Of a stretch of 64,000 nucleotides of DNA, positions 46,451 to 58,175 are shown one piece after another (within the stretch, counting starts at the first letter, position 1; each line of letters begins with the position of its first letter). The DNA comes from Ascaris suum. Taxonomy: Eukaryota; Nematoda; Chromadorea; Rhabditida; Ascarididae. Where the stretch lies: the NCBI GenBank assembly GCA_013433145.1, contig CM024186.1, positions 5,460,001 through 5,524,000 on the forward strand, in the 5' to 3' direction. The notes beneath the pieces are model-generated. The model was not told the DNA's origin and searched no databases. It saw only the letters and a program-made list of their open reading frames with translations. Made by a program: the position numbers and the translations under genes.

Positions 46451-48089
46451 ATGAGCTATGAACGTTTACTGCCAATTCAAAAAAAATTGACAGTTACTTA
46501 GTTTACTTTAGAAACTAGGTTTAATCACACAGAATGCAATCGTTCTTCAAGTTAATTGAACTTAAAAAACCTCGATTCAGGCCCTTTCTAGCTCCTTGTC
46601 ATCCTGTTGATTCCAATCGATGCATTCATCAACGGGACTAAAACTGAGGAATTTCTCGCTATCACCATTTGTAAATAAATTTCTTACTTTAGACTCTTTT
46701 TTTGACTACCGCTGCAATTTTTCTACGGATATCGATGTCACTGAGATAAAATTTCTTCATGATGCAAAAATTTTTAAATCTTATCCCCTCTATGAAGTAC
46801 CATCATATAAACTTGATTATATCCGAGTTTTTTTAGCGATACGACACAGCGGTATATTACCAAACCATAGTTTCAGTATAAAAAAGTGAATAAATTTTCA
46901 ACAGCTTCATTAAAAGTGATTTTTCAAAAATTCGCCCAAAATTTTTAATAATTTTTGAAAACTCTAAAAATGGAAATCTAAAATCGGAGAATTTTGTCGC
47001 TATTTTTAACACAATAAAAATTATTTTTGTCTGTCTTTGTTGTCAACAGATAAAATCATACTGGCGATATACTAGGTTGCATGGAATTAGCTCATATCGT
47101 TATCCCATTTAAATAATCTTTGAACTGGTCATCGATGAATAGGATTCCGGATCTACTCCGGATACAGCTTCCGGTCGCCAACACAAAATATTGTGCTACC
47201 ATTTGGCAGCCAACGTGATCCATCATCAACGAAAAGTACAAAGAGATCAAATTCATTATGCTATTTTTGCAGAAAACCGGAAATAAAACATTATTGTTAG
47301 GTGCTCAACCATTACGGATAACCCGTTATTAGGAATTCCTCATTCATCGACAGCATTCCACCTTTCTTTCCTTCAATTTAAAGAGCTTGCCATAATCTTG
47401 CTATGAGACAAAGAATGAAATAATTTTCAAAAATTCAAGTAGACAATCTTGATCATCTCTTCCCTCTTTGCGGTCATTTTTTGATTGCTGAGACAATCGA
47501 AGATTTACGAAGCTTTTCGTTTTTACGTTGAATAATTTTGCAACTTCGAAACTATCAATAACAGAATCTGCTAGATTGACGTTCATTTTCATATATCGCT
47601 GATCTGAGAAACATTTAAGTCGACATTTTATTTACCACCCACACTGACAATTTTCAGGGAATTAAGCATTAATTAAACAAAACTTTAGAAATTTTCGATC
47701 ATAATTCATTGAAAACTTGATTAACAAGTCCCGTAACTTCTCTTGTGCAAAATATCATAAAGCTTCAAAAGTATGAAAAGGAAGCTTTAATAACTTTTGC
47801 AGGTTTTAAAAAAAGTTTCATTATCGAACAGGAAGAGCCTCATAGCCTCGTAAAATACGTTTCATAGAAAGATCAGATGTCCAGACAAGCTTCTCTAGGG
47901 ATAGAAGTGATAAAGGGAGAGGGCATAGTTTCAAGATTTTAAGGGATATTTTTTTGGAATAATTTATGAAAGCACTTGCAAAACGAAAAAGTACCTGTAT
48001 GCAGTCCAAAATGGTTCAGTGTTCCTCCAGAGAACAACAAAGAAATATATCCATAAAATGATTGTAGGTGTTTTCGTGTAGTTTTATAT

Positions 48090-48150
48090 ATGCGAAACCG
48101 TCTGCCCGTCTGTCCGTCTGTCGATCCTTCTATCTGTCGGTCGGTTTGTC
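48090..48150 (+). repeat. Short CTGT-type tetranucleotide patch
   Basis: Words such as GTCTGTCCGTCTGTC in a 60-base patch, the same family as the large array at 29.7-33.3 kb. Confidence 0.7.
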
Positions 48151-50334
48151 TGAAAATTTCTGTGTATAAAACACAAGAGTTATGTCGTCGAAACTTCAAT
48201 GCGTACAGCCTGCGCTTTGGATTATCTTCCTTACCTGATTTCACTCCGATTTATCATTTTCTAAATGCATTCTTAATATAAGACAATGAAGATAAATTAG
48301 AATAAGAAAATTTCATAGGACCGTTGAGATAAAGACGCCGATGGGAATTTCTTCATTAAGAATTTGTACCACAAGTTTTGTTCTTTTAAGCGAATGCACT
48401 CTTATATAAAGCATTTTGCCCTTCTTTTGTTTTTTGCATTTAGTTGTAATCGGCTGATATTGTAGATTAACACGAGCAAATTCGTGTCGACATTCTTTTT
48501 TTTTTCATTCACTAAAGAATAGCAGATGAAACAACAGATAATTCACAGATAGTGCCATAATATTTGCACTTACAATTCTATTCGTCACAATTATAATAAT
48601 TTTCTAAATCGCAAACAAATTTTTAAAAAATGAAAATGATTTATTTATATTTCAAGTGAACCGAGAAATTTGTAAGATCTCTATCAGTTGACACACACTG
48701 CATGCCGAGTGATAATGATAAGAAAAATGGTCTGATGGAGACTAACATCGGAAAGCTTGCGTGAAAGTTGCGAAACTTCTAATCAACTAGAGAGCCAATT
48801 ACGGACACAACCAGGCGAATTGCTTTCAAAGGCAGAGGGGAGGAGGAGATAAGGCCATAGAACGGACCAATGGTCTCATACGGCGCTAACAAGTCAATTC
48901 CTATGGTAAAACCCTATAACGTCACCATAAATATCTAATTCATAAGTTCGATCAGAACCTTCTTCACTTTTGGCCTTGCGATGATTCTATTCGACATGAA
49001 TTTTGCTGAGACGTCCAGAAATCCTCCAACACGGCATTGAGCCATGTAATTCACCGTTGCTTGTCACCACTGAAATTTAGAAGCCACTAAACCAATACTC
49101 CCCTTCCTTAAATTTGTGGAATTTGCAACCGAGGCACTATTAGAATCAACTATCTCGCCCTCTATAAAGCGATATTTAGTCTTTAGTTTACGACGTCGCA
49201 CGCTCTTCACGGTTACGGAGTATTTGAAAAGTACCATGTAAGTCGATGAAACGTACAGAAATGTACCTAAGTGCTTAATTACAACTTGCAATGTAAAAAC
49301 AAAGGTTTCGGATCAGGTGGATTTTGTTGCGTTACAACAAATTATTCTAGAAGTGGCAATACCAAGGTGTCAATAGCAAACCTACTTGTGCAAAGGTTTA
49401 TTGCAGGTTTATTGCCAATTGTTTTTAAAGATAGTTGAGCCTAGAATTATTTCCTCATCTCCTCGACTGCCATTCCTATTAGAAATTCGTCCTTTCACTC
49501 CTCCTCATTGGAACCTCATCGTCATCCCACTTCCTTCACGATAGCTTTGATGTCCATCCCTACTCAATTATTGATTCAGGTTAGCAGTGTTTATCTCATG
49601 TAAAGCAAAACAAAATAGGTGACTGCGCTCTCCTCTAGGCGTTTCTGAGAACTGACATAATAATTGTCTGCGCTTGACGTTTGCAAATTTTATGCAAATT
49701 CATAACTATATGATGACTGTTCGAACAAATAAATGCAGTAAGAGGTGTAAGCGTTGTGAGTGACAATAAGTGATCCGCCTTTAATCAATGAACATTTACG
49801 TGATCGATCTTTGATCGATGAATTTTTACGTTATCCGCATTTATGGGTAGATTTATTAGCGCGTTTTAGTTCCGAAATCGTTTGAAGATCAATATAAACT
49901 TTGGTCAAATGTCATTTTATCGTTGAAAATTGTTATGGCATTCTCTAATATTGCTTTTGATTCAGCGCTTTTTAATTCTAAACGAAATTATTCAACATCA
50001 ACTCATAGCTTTTAATTAAATCCGCTAGTCTCAACTTTTGAATTTGAGTTTATAATTAGTTTCATTTTCTGGTTATCCGATTGTGAAATATATTTAATGT
50101 TGACATCGTCTCAGCGCCTAATATCTTTGCGTTCATTAGTCCTCTAGGGGGAATCGGCATTCAGAAGTTAGAAAATTAACGATTTCATTAACGAAGACTA
50201 AGAGCAATTGACGACGTGCTTGCTTCTTTTTCTCTCTAATTTTATTTTATATTTCGCTATAGTTTATTTTATCTGCAAAACAAACACATTATTACTACAA
50301 CAACAACACATTGCATTGCTTTGCAGGACTTTTA

Positions 50335-50378
50335 ATGAGATGGGAATATAGCTTATGAAAGCTATATTCCCATCTCAT
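50335..50378. repeat. Perfect 20-bp inverted repeat with 4-base loop
   Basis: The left arm at 50335-50354 and right arm at 50359-50378 are exact reverse complements, separated by ATGA. Both arms contain GATGGGAATATAGC or its complement. It is too short for a typical microRNA precursor; the arms lie just downstream (minus strand) of the degenerate coding fragment. Confidence 0.95.
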
Positions 50379-50475
50379 AAGCTCGATGCGAAAAGCACTT
50401 CTCTTGAACGCTATTTAAAAAATACGATGCACTTCAATGCGAACATGGTCGTGAAGGAAAATTTCTTCTGCGAGA

Positions 50476-51000
50476 TTAGATAACGAAACGTTTGTAGTCT
50501 CTGCAAGATTTGATAAATATGACTGGTGTCCTATTAATGACTGCTGTGACTATCTTCTCTTTCATCAGGTTTTCAATAATCTCGGGGAAATTTTTGAAAT
50601 ATCCACCTGATGAAATAATCACAAGAATTAGCACTGACAACAATCCTTTGAATATCAGCAATGGTCAGAAATACTGCAGAGTTCATGCTTACGATTGACA
50701 ACAAAGTTGGCTTAACATCGTATTCTGGATTTTCAACAAGGATGCAAGCTGTTCGTTCTTCAATGCCGAGAACGTCAGCCAAGATAGCAGGATATTGTTT
50801 ACCAATAAGGTCCACGTGTCCCTACAGAAGAAGGATATCAGCATCATTTAGCGACTGATGCATGTCAAATATTTACTCGAGGCTTGACTGCAACTTCTTT
50901 CGTTTCAACGAGATAATGAATTCGTCAACGTCTGCCCTGCCAATTAAACAGGAGCAGCCGCCCACGGCGCAACCAAAACAACGAAAGAAATGAGGTCAAG
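50476..51000 (-). pseudogene. Degenerate protein-coding fragment of unknown family
   Basis: The minus strand carries one long coding-like frame interrupted by stops. It reads ADVDEFIISLKRKKLQSSLE, stop, IFDMHQSLNDADILLL, stop, GHVDLIGKQYPAILADVLGI, EERTACILVENPEYDVKPTL and LSI. A second coding-like piece, IIENLMKEKIVTAVINRTPV then IFIKSCRDYKRFVI and a stop, can be joined in phase over a GTAAGC intron with a weak CCCGAG acceptor. An alternative 55-base intron removing the two stops breaks the frame. I do not recognise the family. Best explanation is a decayed gene or element copy; a real gene with sequence errors is possible. Confidence 0.35.
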
Positions 51001-51666
51001 GAGGGCTTCATAAGCCCTGTGGTATTTCGGGTCGATCTATTCAGCAAGGATCCATCTGCGACCCGAGAAGAATCCGTGCGCCTTCATACTAGTCTTCATA
51101 GGTTGAAAACTGGAGATACGAAAGCCATCACATACAGACAGACATAGAGAGGCATGCCACACATGGACGGATAAGTTTTACAACTTAGCACCTTGTCCCT
51201 GCCGTCAAAGAACATAAATAAAGCAGATTTCAATTATAGAACTCAATAAGCAAAATGTGGACCGAGAGTTAAGAATACGACCTATATAATGTACATGATG
51301 CATAATTTATGTCTGTCTTAGAGCCGATCCTGGCAACCACCTATGAAGACCTCGAAAGCTGAGTTTGGCGCACGACCATGCACAGGTAAATCAAGCCCAC
51401 TCCCACCCCACCCATGCTACTCGCTCCTGCCCACCTCTGCATGCCAACCGGACCGGATACGTTGCACTGATTATCGTGCACCAATTTCCTGCAATCCTGT
51501 CCCCACCGCACTATGCTATCACACGCCTTCTCAGTCTTTTTCACAGCGTTTCCTACCCCTCCAATTAAATTCCTTCCACCTCCGCTTCTTCGAATACATC
51601 AGTGCGAACATCGTTTGCAATATGCTTTAAATAGGCGGGATTACCATACCAAAACCCAGCCGTTCA

Positions 51667-51739
51667 CGACCCGGACGGGACTTGAACCCGCAATCTTCGC
51701 CTCCGGAGGGCGACGCCTTCTCCATTAGGCCACCGGGCC
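51667..51739 (-). tRNA. tRNA-Arg (anticodon CCG)
   Basis: A 73-base cloverleaf on the minus strand. The acceptor stem is GGCCCGG/CCGGGTC with one G-U pair, the D stem GCCT/AGGC, and the anticodon stem TCGCC/GGCGA with loop CTCCGGA, giving CCG. The T arm is GCGGG-TTCAAGT-CCCGT, and the discriminator is G. Internal promoters are present: box A-like TGGCCTAATGG and box B GGTTCAAGTCC. No intron. A short T run (GGGTTTTGG) about 15 bases downstream may terminate Pol III. It decodes CGG. Confidence 0.95.
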
Positions 51740-53243
51740 ATTGCTTACCATCTTCTCATTTATTAAAATGAATATGAAACTAATCAATCTGCCCTGTAGT
51801 TGCAATAGCGAGAAGCAACCAAGAGGGCTGGTAGCTACTGTGTACTAAGCATCTTTGTTGAAGCCTTCATCAAGTCGATGGGTCTCAAAAACAAGTTGCA
51901 GTTTCATTTCGCAGCTGTAGAACGGGAGGTCTGTGGGTGACCTTTGCTCGGATTCCAGCGCTTCCAGAATTTTCTAATGAAAGTGGACACCCAATCCTGA
52001 AATCCTCCACATCTACTTTCGAAAACCGATGCTCAGAACGAAGGATGGAGCTTTCCAGTACTTTTTTAAAGTCATCTTAAAATATCGCTATCAGCAAACA
52101 CACAGGAATTGATATTCATTTCAAATATCTCTTTCCCGTCCTAGCTCCTCTTTCCATTTCCCAGTCAACTTACGTTGACTGAGAAACTGATTTTACTCCC
52201 CCCCCCCCCCCCAAAAAAAACACGAAAAAAACCGACGCATAAATCTCCTCTATCTACTTACCCGCACAGATTGTCTTCCTGGTATTTAAAAGACCTCAGC
52301 ATATTACAATGATCAACGATTGCACTTTCAAAGAAAAAAAAAGAAAAATTGCAACGAAAGGGATGGAAAGTTCGTTGGCAGAAAGGATATCATTTTTTTG
52401 CGTTCATCTTTCACGCCATATAGCGTGCTTTTTTTTGAGTGTTGAAAAAAAACACAACGAAAGAAATTCGAATTCAGATTTTTCTCTCTCTGTCCCCTTC
52501 TCTCTCTCTCTCTCTGAAAAGCTTTTCAAGAAGAAAAAAAAAAACGAACGAACGAAACGAACTTACAAAAGAACAAATGGATGTTCGAAAAAAATTTTTT
52601 CCATGGTTTTGAAAAATTTTTAAAAAGCATTTCTCCTCTACTCGATTAATTCCGCAAGGTACTAATAGCAGAATTCTATTGTTTAATAAAACTATTCATC
52701 AAAAAAAAAAAAAAATCGAAGATGAAAAATTCTTTTGAAAATTTCAAGTGAAAAAAATATTTGCGAAATTGAAAATAATTCTTATATAAATTTGGAATTT
52801 TTTTATTAGATGAAAATTTTTTAAATTCAATTGTCGTTCCAAAAAAAAAATTTTTTTTTGAGAATTGAAAATTAAAATTCAAAAAAAAATAATGATGAAA
52901 AAAATTTTAAATTTATTCTTCGCAAATGTATTTCAATGAAAAAAAAATCAAATGAAAATTTTTTTATTCTTTTACTTTATTAGATTTACTTTATTTTCGT
53001 TTAATATTCGAAAATGTTATGCTATCAACTTTCTTTAGTCATTAAAAAAAACCACCAAAATTTCGGTGTTAATTTTTTTTTTTTTGAAGGATTTTCGGAG
53101 AAATTATCTCCATATTTTTCGACTCGAAAAAAATTTTTTTAAATATATCAATCTATCGAAGATGAAGAAATTTAATTGAAAAATGGCAACAATATAAAAC
53201 ACTAAAGTTCTCATATATGTGTCTCATAATATCAAATTTTCAG
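51740..53243. other. Intergenic, poly-A/T-rich, no supported gene
   Basis: Contains a C15 run at 52198-52212, a CT-rich patch near 52480-52515 and long A and T homopolymers (52500-53130). The open frame at 52309-52623 is made of homopolymer codons and is not supported. Confidence 0.55.
52198..52212. repeat. C15 mononucleotide tract
   Basis: Run of fifteen C followed directly by a short A run. Confidence 0.92.
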
Positions 53244-53250
53244 CAAAACG

Positions 53251-56200
53251 ATGGTTGTTTCGAAAATGAGCAAGGTTAGTGGATCAAAGCTTCTAGCTGG
53301 CAATAATCTAAGGGTAAAGGTTGCAGGTGATCATAGCAATCCTGAAATACCTTCGGTTCCACCCTTGAGATTGGGATATTCTAAATATACAAGGACCTCA
53401 TGAAGTATATGCGTTGACCCCTACTCACCTGTTACCACTCTCCCCTTCCCCCCCCCCCCCCCCCCCCTGGATGATAACGTCTTCTATGCAAAAACTACAT
53501 CAAAACACAACGAACCCTTGCACCATTTATACTCCATACAAATTGTACAGTACATTGGTAATAATACAACATATGCAATTATCAAAACATTGCGAGAAAA
53601 ATTAAAATACCAAACGTCAATAAAACGGTAAACGGACTAAAAAAGACTCTAAGGTTAAAACATCGAAAGAATTTAAAATTTAAATTAGAATTTAAATTTC
53701 GATCAACATCAGAGGATTCAATTCATTCATCACGGTCAGGCAGCTATACAACTTCACGAGAAATATTCTACAGGTGAAGTTAAATTGAGGAAATAAGGAT
53801 GTTTCCCACCTGCTAGTGCTTTAGGCGTATGAACCGCCGTACTCAGAGAAAATGAGGTGTGTGCAACCGTGATAAAACTTCGGAGTCCGGGTCTCTGTTG
53901 TGTTACGTTAAGTTGTGACTTGTATATAGTGTCGTACCTGTACTTCCCACCTGTAAGGCCTATACACCGGTCATAAACGAAGCTTGCGCGATTCCTTCCC
54001 AATTACTATAGAAAACGGATCATTCAAGTACGTAAATCGTGAAAGAAATGGCAAAAACATCAAGAAATTCTACCAAAAAATGTGGGAACGAAACGACACA
54101 ACAGCAAAACTTCAACTGCCTATCATCAACCAATAAAAACAAAGCATCTTCAAAGAAACAGAAAGAAGCAGACACGACAACGGAGAGATAGAAACAGAGA
54201 GAGGGGAAAAGGAGAAAGAAATTCATACATATGAAGCAGATCAAGACCGATACGATGCGATAATAATTAAACAATGAAATTCATATGAAACGGAACATTA
54301 CCCTAAACAGAAAACTGAGATAATATATAATACAGGTAAAACTTATAAAACCTTTAAATACCTTTATTCAGAAGTTGGCATTCATTTCTTTAAAGATCGC
54401 ACTTCCCAGTTTAATGTATCGATTTCCTAAGTACTTTTTAATTAATGCAAAAGGCGGAAATTTTTCCCCCGAAACTCAGTTTCCCATATCGGAGAGGAAT
54501 GAAGAACGAAATAACACTCCAATGCAAATATAAATTCGTTAATAACAATTAAAAATCGTTCCATTTATTTATTTCAATTAAAAGAGCATTCATTACAAAT
54601 AAATGTCTCTTCATACGTCTTCCACCTGCCACCAGTCAATGCTTCTCTGACCCAGATGGTCCTGCGGTCTATCATACAGAGTCACTCTATCTCATTGCAC
54701 GTTAGCCTCTCCTTCATGCACAACGTTCGCGTGAGGGTTAGGACTTAGGTTCATCTTCTAGCCGTCGGATGCTGAGGAGGCGATTCACCGTTGTTCCTTT
54801 CTATGACTGTCAGGCCTTATTCCGTTGCCTTTGTCCCACTGCTATGCGGGTGGCTCCGTTGAGCGTAGACAAGTCCGATCGGAACTTGCATACAGCCGAC
54901 CGCGTGGACACCAGTGTTAAAACGATGATCGTTTATATTCAAATTATTCTAAGAGAATCCAAAATATAAGAGAATCAAAATCATTCAGATATATTCAAAT
55001 TATCAACAAATAATATTTTAACGATAATTAAATGAGGTCAATGATCATGCTGACAATAAAAGACATAAAATTTGACGCTTATCACATTTGTAATATCATT
55101 GCAATCAATCAATCACTATCAATTCACAAAAATCAGCAAACAATGAAGCAATTCATTCTTTAAGCGAATCCAATTGTATTTTGGCATTAAGAGTCAGATC
55201 ATAATAGCAAGAAAGAGCAAAATACACCTATCATAACATATGCATTAATAAGCTCATATCTTTTAATTTTCTGCTTCCTTTATACCTAATTTGCATGTCT
55301 CGCACTCTTCATTTGCATAAACCAATCCTTCCAGACACACTTTCACACCTATAAATGGCTAAGAGGAAAGACAACGTCTTAGAATTTTCACACTGAAACA
55401 CTCTGTGAATAACGTCTGACTACATAAAAAAATCCAACAATCATAGCTCATATAGTAAATCGAAACTCACCACACATTCAGGCAAATAAATTAATGAAAT
55501 TTCCCCATGTATGTAAATAAAATGAAATTAAACCTCTAAAACATTTTAGCCTTGGTGAGAGGTAGTCTGAGAAGGGAGATAGATATAAGATTTCTAGTCG
55601 GAATATCCTATTCCAAGAACATTTATGACTGCTGCTCTTATGGAATCAAATAGCAGCATTGTGCATGTTGCTTCTGATGGAGAAAAAAATGCAGACAAGT
55701 AGATTTCTTGAAGTACGATGTGGACCTCCGCATCTCCATGCTTCCGCCTCCCTTCCCCCCCCCCCCCCCCCAATTAATTTCGTCTGATTAATAAGTGTCT
55801 TACAACCTACTCTCGTCTCACAGTAGAACAACGACGTTATATCAATACGTCTCATCCTTCATAATTTGCATATTCACATGCGCATATTATAGCTAATCTG
55901 CAATAGTCTCTCGTTTGATACCAAGCAAAGAAGGGCCCTCTCCTTGATCACACTGCGGTAAAACAGGTGGCGTCAACTGATGCACTTCTTGTATACTTGA
56001 CCATTCAACAATCCCAGCACATCCTGAAAGATGAGCCATATATTTCAGGTAAGACGACGAAATGAAAAGGAGGTTAATGAAAAAATGGAGGATTCGAGAA
56101 GAGAAACAACAAGTGAAAGCAAGAAAAGTGAAAATTGCACAAGCAGAGAAAAGCCTAAAAAAGAACTCACTCTATTTCGCTCTCTAATTACTCTAATTTT

Positions 56201-56285
56201 AGCAGTAATCATTCTCCTCTTACTTTTATCTCTCACATCTAGAAACATTTCTGAAGAAATTCCATATAAGGAGTTTTATTCAGAA
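53251..56285 (+). CDS. Possible small plus-strand gene: Lys/Glu-rich tail plus one membrane helix (5' exons)
   Basis: Exon 1 (53251-53274) follows TTTTCAG and reads MVVSKMSK, ending AAG|GTTAGT in phase 0. Exon 2 (56049-56285) follows ATATTTCAG and reads VRRRNEKEVNEKMEDSRRET, a charged stretch to KPKKE, a helix SLITLILAVIILLLLLSL, then SRNISEEIPYKEFYSE at donor GTAAGG, also phase 0. A short charged inside tail followed by a single helix suggests a type II membrane protein. The segment after the helix faintly recalls the 'xYxxFLxEV' start of FtsH-type protease N-terminal domains, but no AAA or zinc motif is in the window. If trans-spliced, translation could instead begin at the ATG inside exon 2. 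Later exons are uncertain. Confidence 0.45.
53448..53467. repeat. C20 mononucleotide tract
   Basis: Twenty consecutive C on the plus strand, the longest of the window's G/C tracts. It lies in the putative first intron of the plus-strand gene. Confidence 0.93.
54600..54920. other. GC-rich patch, possible repeat remnant
   Basis: About 320 bases near 50% GC within flanks of about 30%. No complete reading frame, tRNA fold or terminal repeat was recognised. A decayed transposon piece or a non-coding RNA gene are both possible. Confidence 0.35.
55755..55771. repeat. C17 mononucleotide tract
   Basis: Run of seventeen C on the plus strand in non-coding sequence. Confidence 0.92.
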
Positions 56286-56563
56286 GTAAGGCTTCACAAA
56301 ATGACGAATATCTCAGAGAATATGAGACTTGGTCAACTTAAGCAACCACATTTAACAAACGTTTCCAAATAATCCACAGCTAATAATGCAACCACTCTCT
56401 CTTCAAATGTATCACAGTCACTTTCTATTCACTTATCTACTGTAAAAGAGATTTTATTATGCCTCCATCATTAAGAAGCGAAGTATTCCCAATGGCTCAA
56501 TTAGTAGAATGTCGGAACGGTAAAACGATAGCAGCGAGATCAAAAATCCGCCATTCCACTTAC

Positions 56564-56763
56564 GAGGAAAGCATCCATTTCGCTTCAACAAATTCAATAA
56601 AGATGCCCTTACTTGCTCCGCCACGTCGAGGCGCTTCCTTTCCCAGTAATTGCCGTACAGTCACCTTAGTCTTCCAAAAACTCTTTTTTGCTGGAGCTTT
56701 CTTTTTCTGCTTCATCGCCGCTATAGACTCCGATATTTGCAGCTCTGACTCCTTCGGTATTCC
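56564..56763 (-). CDS. Lysine-rich minus-strand exon, possibly 3' part of the zinc-finger gene
   Basis: Reads GIPKESELQISESIAAMKQK, KKAPAKKSFWKTKVTVRQLL, GKEAPRRGGASKGIFIEFVE and AKWMLS between TTTTTAAG and TC|GTAAGT. The phase 0 entry matches the phase 0 exit of the zinc-finger exons to its right. The KQKKKAPAKK stretch is a plausible nuclear localisation signal, fitting a nuclear protein. A separate gene is possible. The opposite strand is also open but gives a Phe/Cys-rich, less credible product. Confidence 0.5.
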
Positions 56764-56845
56764 CTTAAAAATATCTCTAAATAATGAAGTGACACGAAAT
56801 ATATTCGTTTTTTTTTGAACAACTAAACAGTAAATAATAACTAAC

Positions 56846-56906
<61 letters not shown>
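56846..56906. repeat. (AAAT)15 tetranucleotide repeat
   Basis: About 60 bases of clean TAAA/AAAT units just after the lysine-rich minus-strand exon. Confidence 0.95.
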
Positions 56907-56909
<3 letters not shown>

Positions 56910-57063
56910 AAATAATGACTAAACAACAGGCTGTTCTGTTTATCCTCACCTCACTCTGTCACAGCTCAGAATTATGAACAGGAATTTTTTTACCCAAAAA
57001 AAAGAATTTCTTTTAGCAAAAATTACTTGGAATCTCAAAAACGCTGAGTAAGCTATAAGAGGA

Positions 57064-57079
57064 GGGGGGGGGGGGGGGG
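57064..57079. repeat. G16 mononucleotide tract
   Basis: Sixteen consecutive G on the plus strand. Confidence 0.9.
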
Positions 57080-57561
57080 AAACATTCAACAATTCAGAAA
57101 GAAAGAAAAACTAAGCGCCCGACAAATGCCGAAAATACAAACGGATATACATCGAAACCTAATACCTCATCAACTGGACTTGGCTAACCATCTACTAGCA
57201 ACTCCGGCTCCTTGTATCAAAATTTTTGCAATTCTTACAATAAAAAAAAAGAAAATAAAAAATTTGCAATAAAAAGAGCAATGAAAATTTTGCAACAAAA
57301 AAGTATGCAACGATTTTGCAACGAAAATATCGGTTTTATCTCAAACAAGCAAAAATCGATGAGAAACAGAAAATAATATTGCCAAAATTCCCACATTTCT
57401 TCCAGTACTCATATTTTGAACACCTTTAAAGTTACAATACGATTGCTGATAGCTTCGATTTCAAAAAATTGCCGCTATGCAAAAAAAAAGTACAGAAGAC
57501 AAAAGCAAAAAAATAAAAAATAAAAAAAATCCACCGAGTGATCGGTGACTTTTCGAGCGGT

Positions 57562-57682
57562 TCGTCTCGGATGAAGTAATGTATATTGAGGGGCGATATT
57601 TAACGGAGCAATCACTCTTGCAGTCACCGAAACCGACGGTGCTTGACAAGCTGAAACCTTTAGTATTAGAAATACAAAACAG
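57562..57682 (+). CDS. Possible exon 3 of the plus-strand membrane-protein gene
   Basis: Open, coding-like segment RFVSDEVMYIEGRYLTEQSL then LQSPKPTVLDKLKPLVLEIQ ending AG|GTCAGC. An unusual acceptor TTTTCGAG gives phase 0, which would join the exon ending at 56285. A competing continuation begins after GTCACAG near 56962 and runs to about 57050. The choice cannot be made from the sequence. Confidence 0.3.
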
Positions 57683-58142
57683 GTCAGCTTTTATTACTCA
57701 CGTAACAAATAAAAACACCCACACCCCATCCCCGCAAATGGAAGAAAATTTCAACTATGCAGATCATATGTTGAAGTTCTACTATGCAGAAGAAAATACC
57801 TTACCTTGAAAATCCTACCTTGAAGAAAACCCTATAAATATCTTTTCAAGCTGTATGATATGCCTCAATTGAGTGATAAGCATCCTGTTAAACGAAAATG
57901 CCCGCTAATGGACATCAAATTGTTCATGTGCTTGAAACAGGTGTGGCAACAGGAGTTTGGGGTAGACGGGGGCGATGAAGATTGGGGAAAATTAGAGAAC
58001 CTGCCAAGACCATGAAAATATTGAGACTGGTTTTATAAAAGGATAAATCAAGCTAAACAGCTCATGTATGTCTCAACTTATTCAGGATGGATTAACCGAA
58101 ACGAATCACTCCTGAACACAGAGCATGCAGATCAAAAATTAC

Positions 58143-58175
58143 AGTTATAGCTATTGTTAGGGCGTTTCGCCAGAC
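58143..58175 (-). CDS. Tentative 33-nt exon of zinc-finger gene
   Basis: Between GTTTTCAG and ACT|GTAATT, phase 0 on both sides, reading VWRNALTIAIT. It is supported only by splice sites and phase. Confidence 0.35.

Noticed and set aside
51343..51728. Open frames of 67-95 codons overlapping the tRNA region
   Set aside because: They run through the antisense of the tRNA gene and C-rich sequence; no coding signature.
52309..52882. Open frames of 68-104 codons on both strands
   Set aside because: Dominated by Lys/Phe codons from A and T homopolymers.
53754..54002. 82-codon minus-strand open frame
   Set aside because: Considered as a gene because of its balanced composition; no splice partner, start context or homologue could be supported.
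57461..57649. 62-codon minus-strand frame as a further zinc-finger exon
   Set aside because: In the required phase 0 after the TTTCAG acceptor it meets a TGA after eight codons; the plus-strand reading is more convincing.
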